This document shows, in pieces, positions 25,441 to 36,206 of a stretch of 38,709 bases of DNA (positions within the stretch are counted from its first letter, which is position 1; the number at the start of each line of letters is the position of its first letter). The position numbers and the translations under genes are program-made. Source of the stretch: Acidobacteriota bacterium (GTDB taxonomy: Bacteria > Acidobacteriota > JAAYUB01); assembly GCA_012517875.1 (NCBI GenBank), contig JAAYUB010000030.1, forward strand, positions 1-38,709, written 5' to 3'. Below the pieces are notes generated by a model. That model had not been told where the DNA came from. It ran no database searches and saw only the letters and a program-made list of their open reading frames with translations.

Positions 25441-27933
25441 ATGCACAGCGAAACTCCGGCAGATCCCGAACGTCCCATGGACACGGCGCCAGACACGGTG
25501 GGGCCGACGAGTATTTCAGCGCCTGCCGATGCCGTGGGACTCCCGGCGGCGCTTGCCGGCCGGTACGCGGTGGTCCGCAAACTGGGCCGCGGGGCGTTCG
25601 GGGACGTCTTTCTCGCCCGCGACCATATACTCCAGCGCGACATCTGCATCAAGGTGCTCCGCGACAATCCAGACGCGGCGGCCTCGCCCGCGGAGTCGAG
25701 GGAACGGATGCTTCGAGAAGCCCGGGCGGCCGCCCGGCTCAAGCATCCGAACATCGTCACCATTCACGACATCATCGCCGACGACCGTCTGGCCGCCATC
25801 GTCATGGAACACGTCGAAGGCGAGAACCTGCGCGACATGATCTCGCGCCGGGGGGCCCTGCCATTCGATGAAGCCGCCGGCATCGCGCGCCAGGTCGCCG
25901 AGGCGTTGGCCTATGCTCACGCCAATGGGGTCATCCATCGCGACATCAAACCCGCCAACATCTTCCGGGCCGGCGACGGGACGGTGAAGCTGGGCGACTT
26001 CGGCACCGCCCGCCTGGAGGGCCAGTCGGCGATCACTCTGACCGAAGGGCTGGTGGGTACGCCGGCCTACATGTCCCCGGAGCAGATTCAAGGGCAAAAA
26101 GTGGACGGCCGCACGGACGTCTTCTCGCTGGGTGGCACCCTGTACGAGATGCTCACCGGCGTCCGCCCGTTCCACGATCCATCGGCCTACACCATGCTGT
26201 TCAAGATCCTGCACGAGGAGCCCGCAGCCCCGAGCCGGTTGGTGCCGACGATCCCGGCGGCGGTCGATTCGATCGTCGCCAGGTGCCTGGCCAAAGATCG
26301 CGAGCAGCGCTACCCGGACGCCGCCGCCCTGGCCGCCGAGTTGGGCGGTGTGTCCGCCGCCGTACCGACGCGCTTTCCGCCGGCGGCGCGCGGGCTGCGC
26401 CGCTGGCGAAGATTCGCTGCGGCTGCGGCGCTGGTGGCGATTCTGGCCGGAGCGGCCTTCCTCCTGTTACCGGGCAGGATGGGCGCCCGACCCTTTGTCA
26501 CGATCAGCCCGTTCGACAACCGGACCAACCGCCAGGAGTTCGCGTTCATCGCCGAGGGGCTGTCCGCGGAACTGGGCCGGCGGTTTGCCGAAGAGGTATC
26601 GGTGACACTGGTGCCGTTCGACGACGTCGCCGCCCAGCAACGCCGGGGCCGACGGATTGAAGACGCTGCCCGAAAGGCCGGGGCCGGCTTTCTCATCACC
26701 GGCGCGCTGCGCGCCAGCGGCGAGCAGCTGTCCGTCGAGTACCGTCTGCAGAACCTGCGCTGTGACGCCCAGTGGCAGGACACCCTGCCGCTCGCGCGCC
26801 GCAATCTGCAGGGCTCGCTCAACCAGATCAAGGGCCAGATCAGCGCCTGGCTGGATTTGAAGACGCCACCCCGGATCGACACCATGGACCCGCAGGCATA
26901 CGAATTCTATCTGCGCGGCGTGTCCAAGATCGTCGAGATGGAACAGGGGCGCGACACCGCGTTCACCGAGGGTCGGTCATTTCTGGAGCGGGCGGTCGCC
27001 ATCGAGCCATCCGTGGAAGTGTACACGGGACTGGCCCGGTTGTACTACCAGGCGGTCAATCTCGGTCTGGCGCTGGAGTCCGAAAACATGGACATGGCCC
27101 GTTATTACATGGGAAAGGCCCTGCAAATCCGGCCCGATTATGGTCCGCTCATCCAGCAGCAGCTGCGCTCGGCGCTTCAGGAAGGCCGCTATGAGGACAC
27201 GTTGAAAATCGCCGCCCGGGAGATCGCCGCCGACCGGCTGGAGCTCGACTACGCGGCCATGGCGGCGTATGCGCTGCGCCAGACCGGCCGATACCGTTGG
27301 AGTGGCTCGCTCTACCGGCAGACCATCCGCCTGTTTCCCGAGAATTACTACACCAAGCTCAACTACGCCATCTGCTTGTTTCAGCAGGGACGTCACGTCG
27401 AGGCGATGAAGCGGATTCGGGCTTGCGTCGCCGACGAGCCGGACAAGTACTGGGGCCAGTTCTACCTGGCCTACTACTCGCTGTTGCTGGGCGACACGGC
27501 CGCCGCAGCGCGCCAGGCCGCGACGCTGCCCGACAACGCGACCACGCAGAACATCCTTCGACAGATCGCCCTGATCCGGAACAATCCGGCGGCGCGTGAC
27601 GTCAAGCTGTCCGACCCGGAGCTTTCCACCACCGACGTGAACCATTCCCTGCGGCTGGTCGAGACCTACGCCCTGGCCGGCGACACCGCCGCCGCGCTCC
27701 GTCAGTTTCAGATCAACATCCGGATGGGACACGGCACGTGGGAGTTTTTCGACTGGGATCCGCTGCTGGCCCGGTTGCGGGAAACACCGGAATATGGCAA
27801 GTGGCGCGAGGAGGGGTTGCGTCGGCGGGCGGCGGCCTGGCGACGGCAGGACGCGATCGTGCGGCCGATTTTTCAGAAACTCGGCATCGATCCGGCCGTT
27901 GAGCCCCGGCAAACGGAACGCGATCTCCGGTGA
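25441..27933 (+). CDS. Membrane Ser/Thr protein kinase with TolB-like and TPR domains
   Basis: The 830-residue protein has a cytoplasmic kinase domain (about 42-300) with all key residues: glycine loop LGRGAFGDV, K71, E93, HRDIKPAN (D168), DFG (D186) and GTPAYMSPEQ. One transmembrane helix (about 325-344) follows, then a TolB/FlgO-like alpha-beta domain beginning FVTISPFDNRTNRQEFAFI (about 350-475), then TPR-like helical repeats to the C-terminus. This layout is common among Acidobacteriota kinases, but no target is encoded nearby. No clear ribosome binding site precedes the ATG at 25441; ATG at 25477 is an alternative. It converges with the small membrane gene 64 bases on. Confidence 0.9.
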   Translation: MHSETPADPERPMDTAPDTVGPTSISAPADAVGLPAALAGRYAVVRKLGRGAFGDVFLARDHILQRDICIKVLRDNPDAAASPAESRERMLREARAAARLKHPNIVTIHDIIADDRLAAIVMEHVEGENLRDMISRRGALPFDEAAGIARQVAEALAYAHANGVIHRDIKPANIFRAGDGTVKLGDFGTARLEGQSAITLTEGLVGTPAYMSPEQIQGQKVDGRTDVFSLGGTLYEMLTGVRPFHDPSAYTMLFKILHEEPAAPSRLVPTIPAAVDSIVARCLAKDREQRYPDAAALAAELGGVSAAVPTRFPPAARGLRRWRRFAAAAALVAILAGAAFLLLPGRMGARPFVTISPFDNRTNRQEFAFIAEGLSAELGRRFAEEVSVTLVPFDDVAAQQRRGRRIEDAARKAGAGFLITGALRASGEQLSVEYRLQNLRCDAQWQDTLPLARRNLQGSLNQIKGQISAWLDLKTPPRIDTMDPQAYEFYLRGVSKIVEMEQGRDTAFTEGRSFLERAVAIEPSVEVYTGLARLYYQAVNLGLALESENMDMARYYMGKALQIRPDYGPLIQQQLRSALQEGRYEDTLKIAAREIAADRLELDYAAMAAYALRQTGRYRWSGSLYRQTIRLFPENYYTKLNYAICLFQQGRHVEAMKRIRACVADEPDKYWGQFYLAYYSLLLGDTAAAARQAATLPDNATTQNILRQIALIRNNPAARDVKLSDPELSTTDVNHSLRLVETYALAGDTAAALRQFQINIRMGHGTWEFFDWDPLLARLRETPEYGKWREEGLRRRAAAWRRQDAIVRPIFQKLGIDPAVEPRQTERDLR

Positions 27934-27997
27934 TGGCGCCGTCGGCTCACATCCGGCAGGAGCGGCGGCGCCGACGGACAAACGCAGGGCGACTCCG

Positions 27998-28213
27998 TCA
28001 ATCGCGGTGCTTCACCGTCCGCAGCGCCGTAATGACCAGCATGGGCCCTACGAAACAGGCCTTGCCGATGAAATAGAGGCCGATGCCGGTGGAGACGGCG
28101 TTGTCCTTCGTCGCCTCGAAGCCAACGAAATACAGAATCCAGATTCCCGCGAACAGGCAGATCAGCGAAGCCAGCACGCCGCATGTGACCCCGACCCGGG
28201 TGAGGCGGTCCAT
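27998..28213 (-). CDS. Small membrane protein, unknown function
   Basis: The 71-residue product has two hydrophobic helices, about 6-28 (VGVTCGVLASLICLFAGIWI) and 43-62 (GIGLYFIGKACFVGPMLVI), joined by a short loop and ending in a basic tail. I do not recognise a family. The start at 28213 is strongly supported by AGGAGGTG; the frame extends to 28267 but without a better site. It lies 159 bases downstream of the prolyl oligopeptidase on the same strand. Confidence 0.65.
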   Translation of the reverse strand: MDRLTRVGVTCGVLASLICLFAGIWILYFVGFEATKDNAVSTGIGLYFIGKACFVGPMLVITALRTVKHRD

Positions 28214-28372
28214 GAGCACCTCCTGTTGAGATGGCAATGGGCTCATTGGACCACAAGTCACGGTCAAAATACCACATTTTCCGATCTGGCCGATCTCGCC
28301 AGCCGGCCGACAGGCGGTCGGTGCAGGCAGCCTGCCGCCGGCCGCCCCGTTGAAGGCACGTCCGCGGCCGGT

Positions 28373-30523
<2,151 letters not shown>

Positions 30524-30736
30524 GGTGTTCTCCCGTGTGAATTGAGGGTTCGGCGCCCTCGAGTCGCGGCGTTGTCGTCATACCGCTTCTCCCAGGCTGT
30601 CTGGACCATGACATTGTACGTCCGGTCCGGCCGAAAAGGTTCGTCGAAGGCCGATGACAGGTTGGTTGATGTGGGGATCGGGCCCCGGTGACGCTCGGCT
30701 TCGGGCGTATGAGCGGAACGCGCCGGGGGGCGCGGA

Positions 30737-31504
30737 CTATGGGTGCGCGGAACCGATGCCGATGAGCCGCATGACGCCGTCGATGAACGTGAGGGGGTGG
30801 ACGGGACAGCCGGGTACGTACAGATCCACGGCGTGCCCGTCGAAAAAGCTGCGCCGCAGAGCCGGCGACGACGCAAACACACCGCCCGAAATGGCGCAGC
30901 TTCCCACGGCGATGAGCAGGCGCGGCGCGGGCACGGCACGCCAGGTGTCTTCCAGCGCGGCAGCCATGTTCTCGGAGACCGGCCCCGTGACCACCACACC
31001 GTCGGCGTGGCGGGGCGAAGCGACGAATTCGACGCCGTAGCGGCCCATGTCGAAATTGACATTGCCGCAGGCGTTCAGCTCCATCTCGCAGCCGTTGCAG
31101 CCGCCCGCCGACACCTGGCGCAGCTTGAGTGAGCGGCTGAAGAGTCGGCGGATCTCCACCCGGACGGCGTCGGCCGCGGGCTCCGCCGCCGCGGTCACGC
31201 CCTCGCCCGTGATCAACGCCTCGCGTTTGAAGGCCGCCAGCCGGTGCTCCGTCGTGAATTCGATCGCCCTCGCGGGGCACGCCTCCTGGCAGTCGCCGCA
31301 CAGGATGCAGCGGCCCAGGTCGATGCGCAGGGGCTCGGCCGTGATGGCAGCCGCGGGGCAGATCCCCTCGCACCGCCGGCAGCGGGTACATGATGCAGAC
31401 CTCAACTCGGGCTTCCCGCGGAAAGGCGGGATCACGCTTGCCCGGAGAGGATCCGGCACGAAGGCCCAGCCGTGGCGCCGGCGGATTTTTAACAGGTCAA
31501 ACAT
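30737..31504 (-). CDS. Fused ferredoxin / NuoB-like small subunit of a hydrogenase-4-like complex
   Basis: The 255-residue cytoplasmic protein joins two subunits that are usually separate. About 30-85 holds two [4Fe-4S] motifs with all eight cysteines (C39, C42, C45, C49; C66, C69, C72, C76), as in HyfH/HycF/NuoI. About 115-255 is a HyfI/HycG/NuoB-like domain with GGCNGCE (C136, C139), GSCAISGG (C203) and PGCPVHP (C233), the four ligands of the cluster nearest the large subunit. It would pass electrons between a carrier protein and the large subunit. AAGGA eight bases before the ATG sets the start. It ends in TAG and is the last gene of the operon, 166 bases after the large subunit. Confidence 0.9.
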   Translation of the reverse strand: MFDLLKIRRRHGWAFVPDPLRASVIPPFRGKPELRSASCTRCRRCEGICPAAAITAEPLRIDLGRCILCGDCQEACPARAIEFTTEHRLAAFKREALITGEGVTAAAEPAADAVRVEIRRLFSRSLKLRQVSAGGCNGCEMELNACGNVNFDMGRYGVEFVASPRHADGVVVTGPVSENMAAALEDTWRAVPAPRLLIAVGSCAISGGVFASSPALRRSFFDGHAVDLYVPGCPVHPLTFIDGVMRLIGIGSAHP

Positions 31505-31586
31505 TGCCGGGTTCCTTGGAATGATGACGTCCTGCAGGTGAAGTGCCGAAGTGGCTGGGATGAGGGAGGACAAGGAGCACGATGGA

Positions 31587-31640
31587 ACGATCACGATCAC
31601 GATCATGATCATGACTACGATTACGATTACGAGCACGAAC
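31587..31640. repeat. Degenerate hexamer repeat between the large and small subunit genes
   Basis: The plus strand reads as imperfect six-base units of the type ACGATC, then GATCAT, then ACGATT, over about 50 bases, in a 166-base gap that is richer in A and T than the surroundings. It could be a slippage-prone microsatellite or an mRNA element. No hairpin plus T-run is present. Confidence 0.6.
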
Positions 31641-31670
31641 GGCAGTCAACACTTTCCTACTCCTCACTCC

Positions 31671-32459
31671 TCACAGGTCATGTCCGCAATACGACAGATT
31701 GAAGCTCTTGTTGCAGAGCGGGAAATCCGAGATGCCGTTGTGGCGCACCGCCAGCGCCAGGCCGAACCAGTTGTGCACCGACGGATCCTTCACCCGGTAG
31801 CGGATCACCCGCCCGTCGCCGCCGGTGACGACCGCGTGCAGGATCTCGCCCCGCCACCCCTCCACCAGCGAAACGGCCAGCCGATCGGGAGGCAGCGTGG
31901 CGTGCGCCGAAGTGGACCGGGCGGCGCCGTCGGGAAGGTCTTCCAGCCGCTGCCGGATCACCTCGAGCGACTGGCGGATTTCCAGATATCGAATGAAGGC
32001 CCGGGCCAGGACGTCTCCGCTTTCCTGGGTGACCGGTCGGAGCGGGACGTCGGCGTACCCGCCCCACGGGTGATCGGCGCGCACGTCGCGGGGGACGCCG
32101 CTGGCACGCGCGGCCATGCCCACCAGGCCGATGCTCTCGGCCGAAGCCCGACAGACGATGCCCGTCTTCTCAAGCCGCGACAGCACCGATGCCGACGAGA
32201 AGAACTTCTCGGCCATCCCTTCAGCCTCGCTCCAGACATCGCCCAGGTTTTTCAGGATCGTGGACCGCAGCACGTCATCCACGTCGCCGCGAACGCCGCC
32301 GGTCTGAATCCAGCCGCGCCCGTAGCGACTGCCGCACGCGGCCAGCGACGTGTTGATTACCCGGGTGCGCAGCGCGCCGAACACCGCGTTGCCCGTGAGG
32401 TAGGCCACGTCGTTGGCGATGGCCGCGAGGTCACCCATGTGCACGCTGATCCGCTCCAT
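31671..32459 (-). CDS. NuoD-like large subunit, C-terminal part (after an in-frame TAG)
   Basis: The frame continues directly from the preceding gene part: its first codon, ATG at 32459, touches the TAG at 32462-32460. The 262 residues match the C-terminal two-thirds of NuoD/HycE-type large subunits, with HMGDLAAIANDVAY and WIQTGGVRGDV at the start. NuoD or hydrogenase homologues end in a DPC..C or DPVMG motif; here the protein ends PLCNKSFNLSYCGHDL with no CxxC, so no NiFe ligand pair exists. No ribosome site precedes the ATG, so separate translation could only be by stop-start coupling. Read through, the protein would be 501 residues. Confidence 0.75.
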   Translation of the reverse strand: MERISVHMGDLAAIANDVAYLTGNAVFGALRTRVINTSLAACGSRYGRGWIQTGGVRGDVDDVLRSTILKNLGDVWSEAEGMAEKFFSSASVLSRLEKTGIVCRASAESIGLVGMAARASGVPRDVRADHPWGGYADVPLRPVTQESGDVLARAFIRYLEIRQSLEVIRQRLEDLPDGAARSTSAHATLPPDRLAVSLVEGWRGEILHAVVTGGDGRVIRYRVKDPSVHNWFGLALAVRHNGISDFPLCNKSFNLSYCGHDL

Positions 32460-33176
32460 CTACAGGGCGATATCGCGCACGTACCGGGCGCGCGGCGTCG
32501 GTTCCAGCGCCATCAGCGCCTCCATGGCGCCGCAGTAGGCCAGGTTGTGCCCCACTGCCGTGTCCCCGGCGATGGACTCGGCCAGCCGGTTCCGGAACGG
32601 GTGAGCCGGCGCGGCGTCGCGCTCCAGCAGTCGCTCGACGCCGCGGTGCTGGTAACCGAGCTGGATCTCCAGATTGTGGACATCCTCACCGGCGCACTGG
32701 AAGCGGAAATGCCCCGGTTCGATCACGCCGGCGTGCACCGGCCCCACCGCCACCTCATGCACTTCCTCGCCCGCCATAGCGAAGAACGGGTAACCGGCCA
32801 TTGTCTGGGTCCTGTCCGCCCGGTCGTGGGGGTAGCGCACCGGCTTGAGCCAGGGATGCCCCTCCGGTAGCAGTCCGTGCTCCTCCCACAGCTCCCGTTC
32901 GAACACGTGGGCGGCCGACACCTCGCGGGTGATGGCCGGATAGGCGGCGCCAGGCGCCGCGGCCGCGCCGGCGATCCAGAGCCGGGCGGCGGAGTCATCG
33001 GCCAGAACGGCGTACACGGTCAAGCGGTCATCCGCGGGAACCCCGAACAGGGCCGCCAGTCGCAGTCCTTCCTGGCAGCGCCGGATGATTTCGGCGGCCA
33101 GCTCTGGCAACTTCCAGGTCGGGATGTCGGCGCGCGCCTCGCTGCAGGTGTTCCGGGTGGCGAGCCAGCCGTGCAT
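32460..33176 (-). CDS. NuoC/NuoD-like large subunit, N-terminal part (ends at an in-frame TAG)
   Basis: The 238 residues hold a NuoC-like 30 kDa domain (about 1-125, with EVSAAHVFERELWEEHGL and GHPWLKPVRYP) followed by the start of a NuoD-like domain (GEEVHEVAVGPVHAGVIEPG, LGYQHRGVERLL). In HycE-type large subunits an RVCGIC motif should follow; here the segment is LAESIAGDTAVGHNLAYCG, without CxxC. Translation stops at TAG inside the next conserved helix, after RYVRDIAL, with MERIS following in the same frame. Relatives have a Glu exactly there, so this looks like a broken or recoded gene. GGAGG five bases before the ATG at 33176 sets the start; the upstream stop is two bases away. Confidence 0.8.
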   Translation of the reverse strand: MHGWLATRNTCSEARADIPTWKLPELAAEIIRRCQEGLRLAALFGVPADDRLTVYAVLADDSAARLWIAGAAAAPGAAYPAITREVSAAHVFERELWEEHGLLPEGHPWLKPVRYPHDRADRTQTMAGYPFFAMAGEEVHEVAVGPVHAGVIEPGHFRFQCAGEDVHNLEIQLGYQHRGVERLLERDAAPAHPFRNRLAESIAGDTAVGHNLAYCGAMEALMALEPTPRARYVRDIAL

Positions 33177-33178
33177 GC

Positions 33179-34600
33179 TCACCTCCCCCCGCCCAGGCTG
33201 ACGGCCGCCCGCTGCACCAGGTCGTAAACCGGCGCAGGCATGGCCAGCCCCACCGCCACCAGGACGGCGAGGAACAGCACCTGCGGAATGTAGTTGACCA
33301 GCGGCGTCCGCTGGCTGCGCACGGAGGGGTTGGGATCGCCGAACGCCATCTGCATCACCGAATGCCCCATGCCGAACAGGATGACGGTCAGCAGGAGAAA
33401 AAACGGCACCAGCAGCCAGGCGTTGCCGCCGTCCAGGATGGCGCCGGCCATGAGAAACTCGCTCAGGAACGCCGGGAACGGCGGGAATGCGGCCAGGGCC
33501 AGGAAACCGATGATCCAGAGCCAGCCCGTCGCCCGGTCCACGCGCAGGAGGCCGCGCACGCCGGCCACGTCCTTGGTGCCGTAGTGCCCCAGGATGTTGC
33601 CCGCGGTCAGGAACAGGGACGCCTTGCCCAGCGAATGGGCCACCATGTGCAGCATGGCGGCGAAGATCCCGACGCCGCCGAGGCCCGCGCCGACGGCGAT
33701 GAGCCCCATGTTCTCGATGGACGAGTACGCCAGCATCCGTTTGTAGTTGCGGTTTTTAAGCACGAACACGGCGCACACGAACAGCGACAGGAAACCCATG
33801 GCCACCAGCAGGATCCTGGCCTGCGCGGCCTGGCCCGCCAGGTCCATGACGCGATACACCCGCAGGATGCCCAGCAGTGCGGTGTTGAGCAGCGTGCCGG
33901 AGAGCACCGCCGAGATGGGCGCCGGCGACTCGGCGTGGGCGTCGGGCAGCCAGGCGTGCACTGGGGCCAGTCCCATCTTGGTCCCGAAACCCATCAGGAT
34001 GAACGGGAACGCCAGCCGTAGCCAGAACGGCGACAGTTTGCCGGCGTTGGCGCCCAGGTCGTCGAAGAACAGCGACACGGTGTCGCCCGCGCTCATGGAC
34101 AGCAGGATGATCCCGACGAATGCCAGCGCGATGCCCACCGAGCAGATGAACACGTACTTCCAGGTCGCTTCGAGGGCGGCCTTGTTCCCCTCATAGTAGA
34201 TGAACGGGGCGCTGGCCAGGGTGGTCCCCTCGACGAAGACCCACAGCAGGCCGAGATGCGTGGAGAGGATCACGCCGGTCATGCAGCAGTTGAAGAGCAG
34301 CAGGCAGATGGCGTACCAAGTGTGCCACCGCGGGCTCAGCCCGGACTGCTTCAGAAAGTCGCCGTGATAGAAGGCTACCCCCAGGTACAGCACCGACAGG
34401 ACCAGCAGAAACAGGATGTTCAGGTCGTCCACCCGGAAGAAGGGCAGCAGCGACGACGGCTGCCGCCACAGCCAGACGGAGATCACCAGGTGGAGCACCG
34501 CGTATAGGTAGATGGTCGCCACGTTGACGGTTTTCGACTTGAGCGCCAGCAGCAGGACGCCGGCGGCAAGGGGGAACAGGATGAGGATGGCGATCAGCAT
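33179..34600 (-). CDS. hyfF: HyfF-like antiporter-type membrane subunit
   Basis: The 473-residue protein has about fourteen hydrophobic helices and the core of the NuoL/M/N and Mrp antiporter family: STHLGLLWVFVEGTTLASAPF (split here across two helices) with the key Glu, PFILMGFGTKMGLAPVHAWLPDAHAESPAPISA with the key Lys, and AYSSIENMGLIAVG. Such subunits carry protons or sodium across the inner membrane in hydrogenase-4 and complex I. It starts four bases after the HyfE-like gene and its stop nearly touches the large subunit start, so translation is probably coupled. Confidence 0.92.
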   Translation of the reverse strand: MLIAILILFPLAAGVLLLALKSKTVNVATIYLYAVLHLVISVWLWRQPSSLLPFFRVDDLNILFLLVLSVLYLGVAFYHGDFLKQSGLSPRWHTWYAICLLLFNCCMTGVILSTHLGLLWVFVEGTTLASAPFIYYEGNKAALEATWKYVFICSVGIALAFVGIILLSMSAGDTVSLFFDDLGANAGKLSPFWLRLAFPFILMGFGTKMGLAPVHAWLPDAHAESPAPISAVLSGTLLNTALLGILRVYRVMDLAGQAAQARILLVAMGFLSLFVCAVFVLKNRNYKRMLAYSSIENMGLIAVGAGLGGVGIFAAMLHMVAHSLGKASLFLTAGNILGHYGTKDVAGVRGLLRVDRATGWLWIIGFLALAAFPPFPAFLSEFLMAGAILDGGNAWLLVPFFLLLTVILFGMGHSVMQMAFGDPNPSVRSQRTPLVNYIPQVLFLAVLVAVGLAMPAPVYDLVQRAAVSLGGGR

Positions 34601-34604
34601 GGCG

Positions 34605-35240
34605 TCAATCCCGGAGATGCGTCAAAGCATCGATCTTCGATTCGTCGAAGGTGGACTTGATTTTCGTCGCGAACAGGCCCAGCAGGAAAATGCCCAGGAA
34701 GATGTCCAGCAGCACACCCAGATTCACCAGGAGCGGCATCTCCCGCGCCATGGAGAGCGACAGCAGGAAGATGCCGTTCTCCAGCATCATGTAGCCGGCG
34801 ACATGGGTGACCAGCATCTTCCGGGTGGTGATCACCAGCAGCCCGGTGAGCATGGTGGAGACCGACACGCCGAAGTACAGCGGCTTGATGTCCTGGGCGA
34901 AATCCAGCGAGCCGTACGCCAGTACGAATCCGAAAGCGAAGATCAGACTGGCGATGACCACCGAGAAAAAATTGGGGATGTACGGTTCCAGTTCCCGAAA
35001 AACGCCGTTGCGGCGGACCACCCGGCGCAGGAACCACGGGATGATGATCGCCTTGAAGCCGAGGGTCTCCACCGCGAGGAACAGCAGGTTGAGCAGGTGG
35101 AAATTCTGCCAGTCGGCGACCACCAGCAGGAACAACACCAGGCCCTGCGCCACCAGCATGCGGACGTACGCCTCGATGCGGCTGGTGGCCGCCACGTAGA
35201 GCATGGTCACGCCGAACAGGACGATCAGGAAGTTGATCAC
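34605..35240 (-). CDS. hyfE: HyfE-like membrane subunit
   Basis: The 211-residue protein has about six to seven helices and the length of HyfE (216 residues in E. coli). It has the family layout of an NuoK-like half: FLAVETLGFKAIIIPWFLRR, then VTHVAGYMMLENGIFLL with the intramembrane Glu, and LLDIFLGIFLLGLFATKI. It belongs to the membrane arm. The GTG start at 35240 is chosen because it overlaps the HyfC-like stop as GTGA; a longer upstream frame antisense-like to the HyfC gene is ignored. It precedes the HyfF-like gene by four bases. Confidence 0.88.
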   Translation of the reverse strand: MINFLIVLFGVTMLYVAATSRIEAYVRMLVAQGLVLFLLVVADWQNFHLLNLLFLAVETLGFKAIIIPWFLRRVVRRNGVFRELEPYIPNFFSVVIASLIFAFGFVLAYGSLDFAQDIKPLYFGVSVSTMLTGLLVITTRKMLVTHVAGYMMLENGIFLLSLSMAREMPLLVNLGVLLDIFLGIFLLGLFATKIKSTFDESKIDALTHLRD

Positions 35241-36160
35241 CGCAGCCCCCCGAATTTGAACAGCAGCACCACCGCCAGAACGATCAGCCCGTTGGACGTC
35301 ATCAGGAACACGAACTGCGACACATGCGTCATGCGCAGTCGCGCCGTGACCGATTCCACCAAACCGGTGGCCACGGCCACCACGGCCAGCACCAGCAGCA
35401 CCGCCGCAGCCGACACGCCAAGCGGCACCGCCGCCGGCAGCACCAGCGCGGCGATCAGCGCCCCCACGATGACCAGCTTCAAGGCGGCGGCATACTGGAG
35501 GAACGCCAGATCGGGACCCGAATGGTCCAGCACCATGACCTCGTGGATCATGGTAAGTTCGAGGTGCGTATTGGGATCGTCTACGGGCACCCGGCACCCC
35601 TCCACCAACAGCATGATGAAAAACGAGATCACGCCAAGCACCAAGGCCACCTGGAGCAGCCCGCCGGAACGCTGCAACGCCGGCAGGGCGTCGGCGAGCG
35701 ACGTCTGGCCGGCGATCGTCATGCAGCCCGCCATCAGGAGAAAGAACGCCGGCTCCACCAGTCCGGAGAACAGCGCCTCGCGACTGGCGCCCATCCCCTC
35801 GAAGCTGCTGCCGGTGTCCATGGCCGCCAGCACGCGGGCGAACTTGCCCATGGCCAGCAGGTAGGCGAAGAGCACGAAATCGCCCTCAAAGCTGATGACG
35901 GCCCCGCCGCCGGCCAGCGGCACCAGCAGCCCCGCCAGGATCACCGCGGCCAGATTCACCGACGGGGCCAGCCGGAAGACCGGCGTGGTCGTGTCGCTGA
36001 TCACCGCCCCCTTGCGCAGCAGGCGGAGGAAATCGTGGAACGGCTGCATCAGCGGCGCCCCGCGCCGGCCGGCCCATATGGCCTTGGTCCGGTTGATCAC
36101 GCCCACCAGCAACAGGGGTGCGCCGAGCAGAATGAATAGGTTGACGGCCAGGTTCAGCAT
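35237..36160 (-). CDS. hyfC: HyfC/NuoH-like membrane subunit
   Basis: The 307-residue protein has about eight helices and belongs to the NuoH/HycD family that anchors the soluble arm. Typical segments are WAGRRGAPLMQPFHDFLRLL, a GARxG-like N-terminal loop, and the acidic loop VDDPNTHLELTMIHEVM facing the large subunit; these match the quinone-cavity loops of NuoH. GGAG eight bases before the ATG supports the start. Its stop overlaps the HyfE-like start, and the HyfB-like gene ends 46 bases upstream. Confidence 0.92.
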   Translation of the reverse strand: MLNLAVNLFILLGAPLLLVGVINRTKAIWAGRRGAPLMQPFHDFLRLLRKGAVISDTTTPVFRLAPSVNLAAVILAGLLVPLAGGGAVISFEGDFVLFAYLLAMGKFARVLAAMDTGSSFEGMGASREALFSGLVEPAFFLLMAGCMTIAGQTSLADALPALQRSGGLLQVALVLGVISFFIMLLVEGCRVPVDDPNTHLELTMIHEVMVLDHSGPDLAFLQYAAALKLVIVGALIAALVLPAAVPLGVSAAAVLLVLAVVAVATGLVESVTARLRMTHVSQFVFLMTSNGLIVLAVVLLFKFGGLR

Positions 36161-36206
36161 GACCGACTCCGCCCGGGTCCGGTGATGGTGCGCATCCGGA
36201 AGGTCA

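Noticed and set aside
27939-27977. Inverted repeat CCGTCGGC/GCCGACGG between convergent genes
   Set aside because: The loop is 23 bases and no T-run follows on either strand, so a terminator is not supported.
31671-33176. TAG as a pyrrolysine codon
   Set aside because: TAG ends several ordinary genes here, no pyl genes are in the window, and relatives have Glu at this place; a simple mutation or error is more likely.
35241-35597. Longer N-terminus for the HyfE-like protein
   Set aside because: The extra residues overlap the HyfC-like gene; the GTGA overlap start at 35240 gives the usual HyfE length.
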